Shown here: positions 35,209 to 44,199 of the stretch, piece by piece | Layout of the letters: every line of letters starts with the position of its first letter | Numbering within the stretch: position 1 is the first letter of the stretch | Source: Clostridium cibarium | GTDB lineage: Bacteria; Bacillota; Clostridia; Clostridiales; Clostridiaceae | Direction: 5' to 3' | NCBI RefSeq assembly: GCF_014836335.1 | Contig: NZ_JACSRA010000030.1 | Coordinates: forward strand, 1-58,451 | Length of the DNA stretch: 58,451 nucleotides | The notes under the pieces: generated by a model | The model's input: only the letters and a program-made list of their open reading frames with translations | What the model was told of the DNA's origin: nothing | The model's database searches: none | Program-made: the position numbers and the translations under genes

Positions 35209-36174
35209 ATGAAATACTATTTAGCACCAATGGAAGGAATAACGGGATTTATATATAGAAATTCATATGAAAAGTTTTTTAGTAATATAGATAAATATTT
35301 TACACCATTTATTGTTCCAAATAACAGCAAAAGCCTTAAAACTAAAGAGCTTAGAGATGTTTTGCCTGAAAATAATAAGGGATTAAATGTAGTACCTCAA
35401 ATACTTACTAATGATTCAGAAGGTTTTATTATAACAGCAAGAAAACTTCAACAACTAGGCTATAATGAGATTAATTTAAACTTAGGTTGTCCTGCTGGAA
35501 CTGTTGTTTCAAAAAATAGGGGCTCAGGCTTTCTAGCTAAGAGAGATGAATTGGACAAGTTTTTAGAGGAAATATTTAAAATAGATGATATGAAAATTTC
35601 AATAAAGACTAGGATAGGTAAGGATAGTCCAGAAGAATTCTATGAGTTAATTAAGATTTACAATAAATATCCCATGGAAGAATTGATTATTCATCCTAGA
35701 ACGAGGGAAGATTTTTATGGAAATAAACCTAATCTAGAGGTTTTTAAGGATGCACTAGCTTTAAGCACTAACCCAGTATGTTATAATGGTGATATTTTTA
35801 CCGTAGATGACCATAAAAGATTAGTGGAAGATTTCCCAGAATTAAAAACAGTAATGCTAGGACGCGGAATACTTGCAAATCCAGGACTTATGAATTTGAT
35901 AAAGAGTAATGCTCCTTTAGATAAGAAGGTATTAAAGGGTTTTCATGATGATGTTTTTGATACCTACATAAAAGTCTTCAATGAAGATAAAAATGCTATG
36001 TTTAGGATGAAGGAATTATGGGGATATATGATTTATATATTTTCTGACAATAAGAAATATGCTAAAAAAATAAAGAAGGCACAAAAGGTAAGTGATTATA
36101 GGGAAGCTGTCTCAAGCTTGTTTTTAGAACAAGAGATTATAGAGGGAGCTGGAATGTTTTATAATAAATATTAA
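35209..36174 (+). CDS. tRNA-dihydrouridine synthase
   Basis: A 321-residue FMN-dependent Dus enzyme that reduces uridines in tRNA. The opening YLAPMEGITGFIYRN is typical, the catalytic cysteine is Cys94 in NLNLGCPAG, and IHPRTREDFYG and NGDIFTVDD are FMN/phosphate motifs. A ribosome site GAAGGAG precedes the ATG. It belongs to the divergent clostridial Dus group; the target position in tRNA cannot be read from sequence. Terminator at 36201. Confidence 0.92.
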   Translation: MKYYLAPMEGITGFIYRNSYEKFFSNIDKYFTPFIVPNNSKSLKTKELRDVLPENNKGLNVVPQILTNDSEGFIITARKLQQLGYNEINLNLGCPAGTVVSKNRGSGFLAKRDELDKFLEEIFKIDDMKISIKTRIGKDSPEEFYELIKIYNKYPMEELIIHPRTREDFYGNKPNLEVFKDALALSTNPVCYNGDIFTVDDHKRLVEDFPELKTVMLGRGILANPGLMNLIKSNAPLDKKVLKGFHDDVFDTYIKVFNEDKNAMFRMKELWGYMIYIFSDNKKYAKKIKKAQKVSDYREAVSSLFLEQEIIEGAGMFYNKY

Positions 36175-36200
36175 ATAGTTTTATCAATATATACGAGATG

Positions 36201-36246
36201 AATGTTCAAAGGTGTAATAATATGCAACTTTGGACATTTATTTTTT
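36201..36246 (+). terminator. Intrinsic terminator after dus
   Basis: AATGTTCAAAG (36201-36211) with CTTTGGACATT (36228-36238), then TATTTTTT. Confidence 0.82.
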
Positions 36247-36357
36247 ATATAAAAATAAGGCGGGTATTTGAGAAAATAGATAGAAAAACTGCACTAAGGC
36301 AAGCAATAGAAACAATAACTTACCAAATAATAAGAGAAAATGATAAATAATGAATAG

Positions 36358-36386
36358 TTGACAGTAATTACAACATTGTGTAAAAT
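36358..36386 (+). promoter_or_regulatory. Promoter of the ten-gene sugar operon
   Basis: TTGACA (36358-36363), 17 bases, TAAAAT (36381-36386), 85 bases before the first gene. The rest of the 297-base gap holds the dus terminator and no gene. Confidence 0.75.
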
Positions 36387-36471
36387 AGGGTAAAATATAT
36401 TTCAATAATGCAAAATATGATTTAATAAATTGTAATTTTACAGTGATATAAATAAAAAGGAGGAGAAAAAT

Positions 36472-37617
36472 ATGAAAAAAATCCCGTTTGCGGTACCAGA
36501 AATAACTGATGATGACATATCAGAAGTAGTTAAAACATTGAAGTCAGGGTGGATCTCTAAGGGGCCAAGAGTACTTGAATTTGAAGAAAAAATAGCTTCA
36601 TTTTTAGGAGTTGATGAAAAAAGTGTTATAGCTTGTAATTCTGGGACTGCAGCTTTACATTTGGCAGTTCTTTCATTAGGGCTATCTGAAGATGATGAGG
36701 TTATTGTTCCAAGCTTTACTTTTTGTTCAACAGCAAATGTTATTGAACATGTTGGAGCAAAACCAGTATTTGTTGATATCGATGAAAATGATTACTGTTT
36801 AGATGTTAAAAAGATTGAAGAAAAAATAAATGAAAAAACAAAGGCTATTATAGTTGTTCACTTTGGTGGTAATGTGGGCAATTTAAATGCTTTAAAGGAT
36901 ATTTGTAAAAAACATAATATAGTATTGATTGAAGATGCAGCACATGCCTTTACTTCAAAATATGATGGGAAATATATTGGAAATCATGGAGATTTTATAT
37001 GCTTTAGTTTTTATGCTACCAAAAATATTACTACAGGTGAAGGTGGGGTATTAATAGCTAAGGATTTAGATCATGCAAAAAAAGCCAGAGAATTATGTTG
37101 GCATGGTATAGATAAAAACTCTTGGGATAGATATGTATATCCAGGAAATTGGGGATATAGTGTTCTTGACCATGGCTATAAGTATAACATGACAGATATA
37201 CAGGCAGCTTTAGGTATTAGTCAATTAAAACGTGCTGAAAAAATGAAAGAGGCACGAAGAAAATTATTTAAAATGTATTTAAAAGAATTAGGTTCTTTAA
37301 AGGACTATATTTCATTACCTGTTTTAGATCATGATAATATTGAAAATTCATGTCACCTATTTCCAATTAGAATCAAAAAAAATGCACCCATAGATAGAGA
37401 TGAATTTATCGAGGATATGAAAGAACTAGGGGTATGTTTAAGTGTGCACTATATACCTGTTCACATGCATCCTTATTATAAAAAATATGGAGCAGTATTA
37501 CCTAAAACAGAAGAGGTATTTAATGAAATATTATCTTTGCCTTTATGTAGTAGTTTGGCAGAAGAAGACTTGATGTATGTAGTTGATTGTATTAAAAAAG
37601 TATTAAAAGTGAAATAG
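36472..37617 (+). CDS. DegT/DnrJ/EryC1/ArnB-family sugar aminotransferase
   Basis: A 381-residue PLP enzyme that transfers an amino group to a keto-sugar nucleotide. PLP binding: CNSGTAALHLA (about 55-65), Asp155 in IEDAAHAF and the Schiff-base Lys184 in FYATKNITTGEGG. SGWISKGPRVLEFE near the start is typical of ArnB/PseC-like enzymes. AGGAGG precedes the ATG. First gene of the operon; the SDR epimerase 33 bases downstream may make or take its keto-sugar. Confidence 0.93.
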   Translation: MKKIPFAVPEITDDDISEVVKTLKSGWISKGPRVLEFEEKIASFLGVDEKSVIACNSGTAALHLAVLSLGLSEDDEVIVPSFTFCSTANVIEHVGAKPVFVDIDENDYCLDVKKIEEKINEKTKAIIVVHFGGNVGNLNALKDICKKHNIVLIEDAAHAFTSKYDGKYIGNHGDFICFSFYATKNITTGEGGVLIAKDLDHAKKARELCWHGIDKNSWDRYVYPGNWGYSVLDHGYKYNMTDIQAALGISQLKRAEKMKEARRKLFKMYLKELGSLKDYISLPVLDHDNIENSCHLFPIRIKKNAPIDRDEFIEDMKELGVCLSVHYIPVHMHPYYKKYGAVLPKTEEVFNEILSLPLCSSLAEEDLMYVVDCIKKVLKVK

Positions 37618-37650
37618 ATTATAAGTTATAAAAGGGGTTTAATAAATATT

Positions 37651-38634
37651 ATGATAAGTAACAAAAAAATATTGATATTAGGCGGTGCAGGGTTTATTGG
37701 TACTGCGTTAACAAAAAGATTATATAAGGATAATGAAATTGTTATAGCTGATAAATGTAACTTTGAGAAATCAAGTTTAAAATTAGCAGGTTTATCTAAT
37801 GAGGCTTCAATAAAGAAAGTAGTTTTAGATGCTACTGATTATGAAAGTACAATTAATCTAGGAGAAGATTTTGATTATATCATTCATGCAACAGCCATAT
37901 TAGGAATTCACAAGGTAGTAGAAAAATCAATTTTAACTATTGATACAAATTATACTTCTTGTAAATATGCCTTGGAGCTTGCAAGGAGACAAAAGAATCT
38001 TAAAAAGTTTTTATCCTTTAGCACAAGTGAAGTATATGGAAGAAATATAGATATGGCAAGTGAAGAAAAGGACATGACTGTTGGACAAGCCAATGAAGCT
38101 AGATGGTGCTATGCAGCCAGTAAGATTCTTTCTGAACATTTAATCAATGCATATAATAGAGAACATGGTGTACCTACTGTAATAATAAGACCTTTTAATG
38201 TTTTTGGAGAAAACAGAGTAGGATCAAATGCAATGTCTGCCTTTTTATTTAGAGCTATGTTAAATGAACCAATTACAGTAGATGGTAATGGAGAGCAGAT
38301 TCGTACTTGGTGCCATATAGAAGATTTTGTTAGTGGTTTACTTAATGCATTAGAATCTAATACTAGCGGGGAAGTTTATAATATTGGTAATCCTAATAAT
38401 TCAATTAGCATATTAGATCTTGCAAAACTCATTAAAAAAATTACTGATTCTAAGTCAGAGATTAATATATCAGGAGTGTATGTCCCAGATGTAAAAAATC
38501 GTACTTTAAGTATAGAAAAGGCTAAAAGAGATCTTGGCTATGAACCAAGTATAGGTCTAGAAGACGGAATAGAAAAAATGTATTTATGGGCAAAAAAATT
38601 AGATGAGGATAGAATTAGAGAGTTATATGAGTAA
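37651..38634 (+). CDS. NAD-dependent nucleotide-sugar epimerase/dehydratase (extended SDR)
   Basis: A 327-residue extended short-chain dehydrogenase. NAD loop GGAGFIG (about 10-16), FSTSEVYG (about 125-132) and catalytic YAASK (about 152-156) are intact. RPFNVFGENRVG and IRTWCHIEDFVSGLL are the nucleotide-sugar signatures; the closest groups are UDP-glucuronate decarboxylase/ArnA-type and UDP-sugar epimerases. It overlaps the next gene by 8 bases. The particular reaction is not fixed by sequence. Confidence 0.9.
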   Translation: MISNKKILILGGAGFIGTALTKRLYKDNEIVIADKCNFEKSSLKLAGLSNEASIKKVVLDATDYESTINLGEDFDYIIHATAILGIHKVVEKSILTIDTNYTSCKYALELARRQKNLKKFLSFSTSEVYGRNIDMASEEKDMTVGQANEARWCYAASKILSEHLINAYNREHGVPTVIIRPFNVFGENRVGSNAMSAFLFRAMLNEPITVDGNGEQIRTWCHIEDFVSGLLNALESNTSGEVYNIGNPNNSISILDLAKLIKKITDSKSEINISGVYVPDVKNRTLSIEKAKRDLGYEPSIGLEDGIEKMYLWAKKLDEDRIRELYE

Positions 38635-39568
38635 TATGGAGGATATAGCAAAATATTTAGGCTATACTTTTTACGCACCTGATGATACGCAAATGGATTC
38701 TAAGGCAAGGAAGGCAATTGGAAGAATTGAAGCAATTTTATTTAGTCGGCAAGATTTAGAAGATACAAATTGGTCTATAGCATGGAAAAATATTAAAAAA
38801 GCATCTAAGATATATGGAGAAAATAATGTTAGTTTTCATTTTCCAGTAGATGACTGCGATTATATATATGATAAATTTGTTAGAAGTAGACTCATTGAAG
38901 CTATAAATAGATCAGCTGATTTAGGACTGCGACTTGTAGTATTACATGCAAATCAAAGACTATTATTAGATGAGTGGAAGAATGTTGATGTTAGTAGTAT
39001 GAGGATAAACTTTATAAACGAACTTTACAATATTGTAGATAAAACAGATAAAGGTATGGTAATTGGACTTGAAAATATGCCGCCTATAGGGAATCGTAAT
39101 GATGATGCAGATCCATTATTTATATTTCCATCAGATTTTAAAGATATAGATCATCCAAGAATAAAAATAACATTTGATATCAACCATTATTTTAACGTGG
39201 TTGCAACAATGGAAGAAGCAAAAAATAATAGAAGTCTCAAAGAGAAAATGCCTAGCTTTTATGGTGATTGTGATTATATGGATTTTCAGAAAATTCAAGA
39301 CAAGATAATTCACTGGCATTTTTCAGGATTTGATAATATTGCAAATCCATTAAGTAATCAAATATGTAGAGAAGGATGCTGCCCTTGGGAGTCAAAAAAA
39401 GTAAGAGAAGACAAATTTAAGGAGGCAGCTCGATTCATAATAGAAAATAATAAAGTTGATGATGAGAGAAGCGTTATATTTGAAGTGCAGGATAAGGATT
39501 ATAGTCATAGAATAAATGTACTAAAAACGGCAAATTGGTTTATGAGGCAAGGTGAGAAAGATGAATAG
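38627..39568 (+). CDS. TIM-barrel sugar isomerase/epimerase-like protein
   Basis: A 313-residue xylose-isomerase/AP-endonuclease-2 type TIM barrel. Likely metal ligands are in IGLENMPP (Glu), ITFDINHYFN (Asp/His), IIHWHFSG (His) and VIFEVQD (Glu). The start at 38627 overlaps the previous stop (ATGAGTAA) and is translationally coupled. The group includes sugar-phosphate isomerases and epimerases. In this operon it may rearrange a sugar intermediate, but a direct role in peptide chemistry cannot be excluded. Confidence 0.8.
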   Translation: MSNMEDIAKYLGYTFYAPDDTQMDSKARKAIGRIEAILFSRQDLEDTNWSIAWKNIKKASKIYGENNVSFHFPVDDCDYIYDKFVRSRLIEAINRSADLGLRLVVLHANQRLLLDEWKNVDVSSMRINFINELYNIVDKTDKGMVIGLENMPPIGNRNDDADPLFIFPSDFKDIDHPRIKITFDINHYFNVVATMEEAKNNRSLKEKMPSFYGDCDYMDFQKIQDKIIHWHFSGFDNIANPLSNQICREGCCPWESKKVREDKFKEAARFIIENNKVDDERSVIFEVQDKDYSHRINVLKTANWFMRQGEKDE

Positions 39569-40724
39569 TGATGATATAGTTAGCAAATCTTATAGTGAAG
39601 TAATAAATCTTACAAAACAGTTAATTCCATCTCATCCCATGTATGCCAATCATGGACAATTTGAAGGGCAAAAAATACTTCAAGATTATTTAAATAGTAA
39701 AGGGTGGACAACCTATTTAGATGAATATGGTTTTGAAGATTTGAAAAAGAATGAGATTATGAAAAAGCCTTGGGAATATGATGATTATTACAAAGGCTAC
39801 GAGAAGATAAAAAAATATAATTTATATGGAATTCTTGATAGTGGAATACCTGGAAAAACATTAATTTTAAATGGACATATAGATGTGGATATTATTGATA
39901 AAGATAACCCGTTAGAAAATTGTGAGCCATATTTATCAAGTGATCGTTTATGGGGTAGAGGTTCTACAGATATGTTAAGTGGGTTATGTAGTTTAGCTAC
40001 AATAAAAAATTATCTTGATAATATTTCATGGAGTGGAAAAGTTATTTATACTGCAGTAGTAGATGAAGAAATTGGTGGGAATGGCTCTATTAGAGCATGT
40101 CAGTGGATGAGAGAAAAGGGTTTTCTAGAAAGTGAATATCCAATTGAATGTATAATTTCTGAACCATCAGACTGTAATATTTGTTATGAAACATTAGGAT
40201 TTTTGCCTTTTATAATTTCATGTAAAAGTCAAATTAAGCATATGAATGGGGAAGGAAATAAAATGAACTTCTTTAAGCTAACAAATATTTTTAATGAATT
40301 AGCTAAATTACAAATATCTGATGATGAACTTAATGTTAATGTTGGGTATATACATGGAGGAAATGATGCAAGTCTGCCAATGGAGGATTTGCTTTTGAAA
40401 GGTGTTATTGCAACGACTGCTGAGCATAACAATGATTATGTAGAAAAAGTATTGTCAGATTGTGGTGCAGATATATTTATACCAGGCATTTCAATAAATG
40501 CAGTAAAATCTTCAAATAATATTTTTGGGAAAAGTTTGTATAAAGGGGATTTGTTTAAAAGCAGCTGTGATGCATCTGTTTTTTATAATCATAACATACC
40601 TGTTTGTGTATTTGGACCAGGTAGTTTAGAGCAGGCACATACTAGAAAAGAATATATTTTACTATCAGAGATAGAAAGGTATTTAACACAGTTTTACAAA
40701 TGTGTTAGAGAATATTTTGATTAG
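39561..40724 (+). CDS. M20-family amidohydrolase/deacylase
   Basis: A 387-residue zinc hydrolase of the ArgE/DapE/CPG2 family. Metal and catalytic residues: LNGHIDVD, GRGSTDMLSG (bridging Asp), VVDEEIGGNGS (Glu pair) and the C-terminal QAHTRKE (His). ATG 39561 follows AAGGTGAG and overlaps the previous gene by 8 bases. Such enzymes remove N-acyl groups or cleave small peptides. Here it might de-N-acetylate an aminosugar or unmask a protected product before export; both are inference. Confidence 0.88.
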   Translation: MNSDDIVSKSYSEVINLTKQLIPSHPMYANHGQFEGQKILQDYLNSKGWTTYLDEYGFEDLKKNEIMKKPWEYDDYYKGYEKIKKYNLYGILDSGIPGKTLILNGHIDVDIIDKDNPLENCEPYLSSDRLWGRGSTDMLSGLCSLATIKNYLDNISWSGKVIYTAVVDEEIGGNGSIRACQWMREKGFLESEYPIECIISEPSDCNICYETLGFLPFIISCKSQIKHMNGEGNKMNFFKLTNIFNELAKLQISDDELNVNVGYIHGGNDASLPMEDLLLKGVIATTAEHNNDYVEKVLSDCGADIFIPGISINAVKSSNNIFGKSLYKGDLFKSSCDASVFYNHNIPVCVFGPGSLEQAHTRKEYILLSEIERYLTQFYKCVREYFD

Positions 40725-40726
40725 AT

Positions 40727-41959
40727 ATGGACACAAGATTTGTAAGTGTAAAAAAAGTAAGATATCCCCTTTATAGAAGATCATCATCCTTAAAGTTCTG
40801 GTTAAAATTGTTATTATCGCCTAGAGGTGATTTGAAAAATATGATAGCTAACATTTTTCAGGTTGAAGAGAAAATGGTAAGTTTATTTCATTCTGAAAGT
40901 GAAGCTATTATTAAAATATTAGCATACCATAAGGCATTTAATAAAATTGATAAAGTTTATATTCCAGCATTCTCTTGCACAGAGCTAGCAGATGCAGTTA
41001 TATCAGCGGGATGTAAACTTGTACTATATGAAATAGATAAAGATTTAAATCCCGTAAAAGAATTATTTGAATCTATAGAAGGGAACAAAGATTTAATTTT
41101 AATACTGCCATCATTATTTGGTTTAAATCATTTAAGTGAAGATTTATATCATTACTTAGAAAAGCAGGAGTATATTGTTATATTTGATGAAGCGCAATCT
41201 TTTCCAATTACTCCACGTATTTGTGGAAAGAGTAAGAAAAAGTGGTATTCAGTTATATCCTTTGGAATTTCAAAACCAATATCATCAGTAGGTGGAGGAG
41301 CAATAATAACTCATTTTAAGGATAATGGACAAGACTTACAAGTGAAAAAAAATGATGAAAGATATTTTGGGGATCTAGTGGATGAGTTCAATGGAATTTT
41401 ATTAGCTAAGTTATCACGTAATCATATATTAAGAAAATTTATTAAAGAGACATTAAAGAAACAAAAGATATATGATTCATTAGAAAAATTGCAAGAAAAT
41501 TCTGTCTTTAGAAATAAAGAACCTATAGGAATTTCTACTTTTCAAGAAAAATGTGCTTGTATTCGTATTAAAGATTATATGAAATGGGCAGAAGATAAAA
41601 ATATCCTCTTATTAAAAGAAGAAATTATAAAATTATTTTGCAACAAATTTGGAGAGGATTCGTTAAAGCTAATAAAATCAGCTATAAAGAATCAAAGTAT
41701 ATTTGCTTTATTTATAAATGAAAATAGAAGGCATGAAGTGGCAGTTAAATTATCACAAATGGGAATTGAAACAACTTTATACTATTTGCCTATTGAATTT
41801 ATTAAACGTTATGAAAATAAATATATAGATGCTATTAGTAAGTGTGATTATAAAAATTCAAAAGAAATCATAGAATCAATTCTAATTTTGCCATGTAATT
41901 TAGATTATGATGCTAAAAAAATTGAAATGATGCTTGAGGAAATGGGAGGAGTTTTATAA
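40727..41959 (+). CDS. Divergent PLP-dependent DegT-like enzyme
   Basis: A 410-residue fold-type I PLP protein distant from typical sugar aminotransferases. Asp154 in VIFDEAQSFP should bind the PLP ring nitrogen and Lys183 in SFGISKPISSVGGG is the likely Schiff-base lysine. The usual GTxAL segment is replaced by HSESEAIIKIL. It starts 2 bases after the M20 gene and overlaps the next start by one base. The reaction is unassigned; amino transfer to a keto-sugar or a carbon-carbon bond reaction are both possible. Confidence 0.75.
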   Translation: MDTRFVSVKKVRYPLYRRSSSLKFWLKLLLSPRGDLKNMIANIFQVEEKMVSLFHSESEAIIKILAYHKAFNKIDKVYIPAFSCTELADAVISAGCKLVLYEIDKDLNPVKELFESIEGNKDLILILPSLFGLNHLSEDLYHYLEKQEYIVIFDEAQSFPITPRICGKSKKKWYSVISFGISKPISSVGGGAIITHFKDNGQDLQVKKNDERYFGDLVDEFNGILLAKLSRNHILRKFIKETLKKQKIYDSLEKLQENSVFRNKEPIGISTFQEKCACIRIKDYMKWAEDKNILLLKEEIIKLFCNKFGEDSLKLIKSAIKNQSIFALFINENRRHEVAVKLSQMGIETTLYYLPIEFIKRYENKYIDAISKCDYKNSKEIIESILILPCNLDYDAKKIEMMLEEMGGVL

Positions 41960-42828
41960 TGGATGAAAGCCAGTTAGAGTCGTTTAGGTATTTTAGTCCT
42001 TTTTCATGTGAAGAATTCTGTAAATCAATAGATAAGTACTTAAGTTTTCAATATATTCCTTGCAAGATAGAGTTGAAAGCTAAAGAATATTTTGTGAATT
42101 TATTTAAAAATGAAGATGATTACTTACAGATAGGGGCAGTTGGATATGGAGGAATATTCCCTTTTCCTCATAGTGATGATGATTTTAAAGAAATAATTGA
42201 TTTTATAAATAACGAGTATGGAAATATATCAAAAATGGTGCTACCTCCATTTGTTAAGGTCAATAATGATTTTTTTAATAAAGTTAGTGACAAATACAGT
42301 ATTTCATACTTGGAAACTGCTGTACTAGATTTAGAAAAATATAAACAATTGTCAGATAGTATGTTTAAAGGAAGTGTAAGGACAGATATACGTTATTCAA
42401 TAAAACATAATGTTACTGTTAGAGAATGTACTTCAGAAGAAGATATAGAAGAATTTTATATCTTTTATAAAGAAACTATGGATCGTGTAGGTTCAACCTA
42501 TTATACACCAAAGCAGATGTTAAAAGAGTTAATTATAGATAAAAAAGCTGCATGTTTATTATTGGCTTGTCTAGACAACAAAATTATATCCGGAAGTATT
42601 TTTCTTCAAAATAAGAATCATGTATTTTATTGGATTAATGCTTCAGAATATAAATATCGTTCTTTAAGAGGAAATTATTTAATTTTAAAAACAGCTATTG
42701 ATAAGGCAGCTGAAGAAAAAAAGAAATATTTCAATTTTGGATATTCACATAATGATAATATTTTAAAAACTAAACTTGGCTGGGGATGTGAATTGCAAAA
42801 ATATTTTGTTTTAAATAAAAAAAATTAG
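41959..42828 (+). CDS. FemAB/GNAT-like acyltransferase
   Basis: A 289-residue protein with two GNAT-type halves, as in FemAB/BioF2-like acyltransferases. The second half has FKGSVRTDIRYSIKH, FYIFYKETMDRVG, an IISGSIFL strand and YKYRSLRGNYLILKTAID. FemAB-type enzymes use aminoacyl-tRNA or acyl-CoA to acylate amino groups, often on sugars or peptides. It overlaps the preceding PLP gene (TAATG), so the two are likely to act together, for instance amination then acylation. Confidence 0.75.
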   Translation: MDESQLESFRYFSPFSCEEFCKSIDKYLSFQYIPCKIELKAKEYFVNLFKNEDDYLQIGAVGYGGIFPFPHSDDDFKEIIDFINNEYGNISKMVLPPFVKVNNDFFNKVSDKYSISYLETAVLDLEKYKQLSDSMFKGSVRTDIRYSIKHNVTVRECTSEEDIEEFYIFYKETMDRVGSTYYTPKQMLKELIIDKKAACLLLACLDNKIISGSIFLQNKNHVFYWINASEYKYRSLRGNYLILKTAIDKAAEEKKKYFNFGYSHNDNILKTKLGWGCELQKYFVLNKKN

Positions 42829-42844
42829 AAGGGGATAGTAAAGA

Positions 42845-44161
42845 ATGAGTATTTATGAGAATTTAATCGAAAGGAAAGCAAACCTTTGTGTAGTAGGGTT
42901 AGGATATGTAGGAATGCCTTTAGCAGTAGAGTTTGCTAATCATTTTAATGTTATTGGCTTTGATATTAATAGACATAAAGTAGATCTATATAGAGATGGT
43001 ATTGATTGTACAAATGAGGTTGGAAATGATGTGATAAAAAATTCAGGAGTTAATTTTACATCTGAAGAATCAGCTTTAGATAAAGGAAGTTTCTTTGTTG
43101 TAGCTGTACCTACACCTATTCATGGTGATAATAGACCAGATTTAAAACCTTTAGTTTCAGTATCTGAGCTTATTGGAAGGCATTTGAAAAAAGGTGATTT
43201 TGTGGTGTATGAATCAACTGTTTCCCCAGGAATAACAGAAGAAGTATGTATACCTATTCTTGAAAAAGAATCTGGTTTAAAGTGTGGACAAGATTTTAAA
43301 GTTGGATATTCACCAGAGAGAATCAATCCAGGAGATAAGAAGCATAAATTAAAAAATACAGTTAAAATTGTTTCTGGAATTGATGATGAGGCTCTTGAAG
43401 TTATTGAGAAAGTGTATATGACCATTTTAGAAAATGGAGTTTATAAAGCTGAAAATATAAAAATAGCTGAAGCGGCAAAAATTATTGAAAATTCCCAAAG
43501 AGATGTAAATATCGCATTTATGAATGAGATATCAGTTATTTTCAATAAGATGGGTATAGATACATCTAAAGTATTAGATGCAGCAAAAACTAAATGGAAT
43601 TTTCAAAGGTTTAACCCTGGTTTAGTAGGGGGACATTGCATAGGTGTTGATCCTTATTATCTAATTTATGCTTCAGAGCGTAAAGGATATAAGCCAGAAT
43701 TATTGTCAGCAAGCAGAAAAGTAAATGATAATATGGGAAAATTTATATCCCAACTCGTTATAAAAAAAATGATTGAAAATAATATGTTTATCTCTAATGC
43801 AAAAATTGGAGTGATGGGATTTGCTTTTAAAGAAAATTGTCCAGATGTTAGAAATACAAAGGTTTATTCTATAATAAAATCCCTAGAGGAGTATGGAATA
43901 AATATAATTGTATCAGATGACTATGTTGATAAAGATGAGGTAAAAAGGTATTACGATATAGACTTAGTACCAGAGAGTTCTGTTAAAGATATTGACGTAT
44001 TGATTGTAGCTGTTTCACATAATAAATACTTAGAATACGATAATGAAAAATTAAATGAGAAGTTTAATAGGGATAGTTCTAATAAACTTTTAGTTGATAT
44101 AAAAGGAATTTTCCGTAATAATGCTGCAATAAAAAATCAGTTTAAATATTGTTCATTATGA
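42845..44161 (+). CDS. UDP-sugar 6-dehydrogenase (TviB/WecC class)
   Basis: A 438-residue NAD-dependent nucleotide-sugar dehydrogenase that oxidises C6 to a uronic acid in two steps. NAD loop VVGLGYVGMPLAVEF (about 17-31), VPTPIHGDNRPDLKPL (about 89-104), catalytic Cys265 in GGHCIGVDPYY and C-terminal MGFAFKENCPDVRNTKV. The overall pattern fits the WbpA/TviB/WecC group using UDP-N-acetylhexosamines rather than UDP-glucose. Its product would be a UDP-aminosugar uronate. Confidence 0.92.
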   Translation: MSIYENLIERKANLCVVGLGYVGMPLAVEFANHFNVIGFDINRHKVDLYRDGIDCTNEVGNDVIKNSGVNFTSEESALDKGSFFVVAVPTPIHGDNRPDLKPLVSVSELIGRHLKKGDFVVYESTVSPGITEEVCIPILEKESGLKCGQDFKVGYSPERINPGDKKHKLKNTVKIVSGIDDEALEVIEKVYMTILENGVYKAENIKIAEAAKIIENSQRDVNIAFMNEISVIFNKMGIDTSKVLDAAKTKWNFQRFNPGLVGGHCIGVDPYYLIYASERKGYKPELLSASRKVNDNMGKFISQLVIKKMIENNMFISNAKIGVMGFAFKENCPDVRNTKVYSIIKSLEEYGINIIVSDDYVDKDEVKRYYDIDLVPESSVKDIDVLIVAVSHNKYLEYDNEKLNEKFNRDSSNKLLVDIKGIFRNNAAIKNQFKYCSL

Positions 44162-44199
44162 CTTTTACAAAGAATAGAAGATAAGAAAGGAAGATAAAA

